This document shows, piece after piece, positions 6,378 through 6,626 of a stretch of DNA of 6,626 nt. The DNA lies in contig CABSMB010000077.1 of the NCBI GenBank assembly GCA_902478705.1, forward strand, positions 1 to 6,626, in the 5' to 3' direction. Source of the stretch: an uncultured Collinsella sp. (GTDB lineage: Bacteria > Actinomycetota > Coriobacteriia > Coriobacteriales > Coriobacteriaceae). Each line of letters begins with the position of its first letter. Position 1 is the first letter of the stretch. Position numbers and translations under genes: made by a program. A model generated the notes under the pieces. It made no database searches. It was not told the origin of the DNA and worked only from the letters and a program-made list of their open reading frames with translations.

Positions 6378-6389
6378 GTAAACGTTTGA
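6378..6389. promoter_or_regulatory. Second motif GTAAACGTTTGA upstream of lacE
   Basis: It contains the 8-bp palindrome AAACGTTT (6380-6387) and matches 11 of 12 bases of the motif at 1521-1532. It lies between the two operator-like sites O2 and O3. The form is typical of LacI/GalR-family or CcpA-like sites but differs from the O1-O3 type, so a second regulator is possible. Confidence 0.4.
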
Positions 6390-6414
6390 GCCGCCCGGTG
6401 GCTCTGTGTTTGCA

Positions 6415-6434
6415 CAATGGCAACGTTAACATTT
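6415..6434. promoter_or_regulatory. Distal operator O3 upstream of lacE
   Basis: CAATGGCAACGTTAACATTT matches the O1 core at 16 of 20 positions, including the central CAACGTT and the terminal CATTT. Its centre is 120 bp upstream of that of O2 and about 160 bp before the candidate start of transcription, too far for direct occlusion. Such a spacing suits a remote operator that loops to O2, as known for LacI, or control of a divergent gene beyond the right edge. Confidence 0.65.
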
Positions 6435-6626
6435 GGGCGCCAAAAGCCGTTTGGGGAAGCAAAAATGTCGGTGAACGGTAGGTTTTGGGTGGTGAGCGTA
6501 TGGTGGGGGAGGCGTTGGATATACTTGAAGGCGTTAAAAATGACTGCGTAGGGTGCCACCAATGGCATCGTCGACATAGAAAGATCGACCTATGGCGGCT
6601 GTTAAAAAATCGATATCCGTTAAGGA

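Larger units (their letters stand above)
6235..6626. other. Long upstream control region of lacE
   Basis: 392 bases without a credible gene. It holds the lacE ribosome site (6241-6245), candidate promoter, two operator-like palindromes (6293-6316, 6415-6434), the GTAAACGTTTGA motif (6378-6389) and a competing-hairpin arrangement with a T-run (6323-6363). In the outer 130 bases I see only short inverted repeats, for example TGCCA/TGGCA at 6554-6567 and CATAG/CTATG at 6575-6594. The window ends in TAAGGA (6621-6626), which could be the ribosome site of a plus-strand gene starting just outside. The minus-strand open frame 6209-6577 overlaps the lacE start, crosses the operators and resembles no family. 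Confidence 0.75.

Noticed and set aside
6520..6554. Plus-strand promoter for a gene beyond the right edge (TATACT at 6520, or TTGAAG 6525-6530 with TAGGGT 6549-6554)
   Set aside because: No good matching -35 for the first and a poor -10 for the second. The gene it would serve is outside the window.
6209..6577. 122-codon open frame on the minus strand upstream of lacE
   Set aside because: It overlaps the lacE start, crosses both operators and the candidate promoter, and shows no recognisable domain.

Overview
The window is a beta-galactoside PTS utilisation locus from a fairly GC-rich bacterium. The gene content (two lactose-family PTS permeases, a LacG-type phospho-glycosidase and a LacI-family regulator), the strong G/C third-position bias and the Ala-rich linkers suggest a gut Actinomycetota of the Coriobacteriia (Collinsella/Olsenella-like). 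That taxonomic placement is an inference; no marker gene is present.

Layout from left to right. (1) 1-1327, minus strand: the first 442 codons of a lactose/cellobiose-type PTS EIIC, cut by the left window edge. (2) 1328-1611: a divergent control region with a perfect 24-bp palindrome, a second related site 23 bp away, and a small hairpin. (3) 1612-2613, plus strand: a LacI-family repressor of 333 aa. (4) 2614-2948: a convergent intergenic region holding two look-alike long hairpins in tandem (81-bp period, similar stems and CCAAAA-containing loops) and then a strong forked terminator for the opposite strand. (5) 2949-4388, minus: lacG, a GH1 6-phospho-beta-galactosidase. (6) 4389-4458: a 10-bp-stem intercistronic hairpin. 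(7) 4459-6234, minus: lacE, a fused lactose-type EIIC-EIIB. (8) 6235-6626: a long upstream control region with two more copies of the operator-like palindrome and a plausible promoter.

How the genes fit together. LacE would import and phosphorylate a beta-galactoside such as lactose. LacG would hydrolyse the 6-phosphate product to galactose-6-phosphate plus glucose or another aglycone. The LacI-family protein probably controls both permease genes and perhaps itself, because close variants of AAATGnCAACGTTGnCATTT occur in both promoter regions and I saw none elsewhere in the window. A lactose-family EIIA, EI/HPr and the tagatose-6-phosphate pathway are not in the window.

Most of the window is a recognisable sugar operon and not a new system. 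The parts least explained by the genes are the tandem twin hairpins at 2631-2771, the shared operator set, and a second motif GTAAACG(G/T)TTGA found once in each control region.
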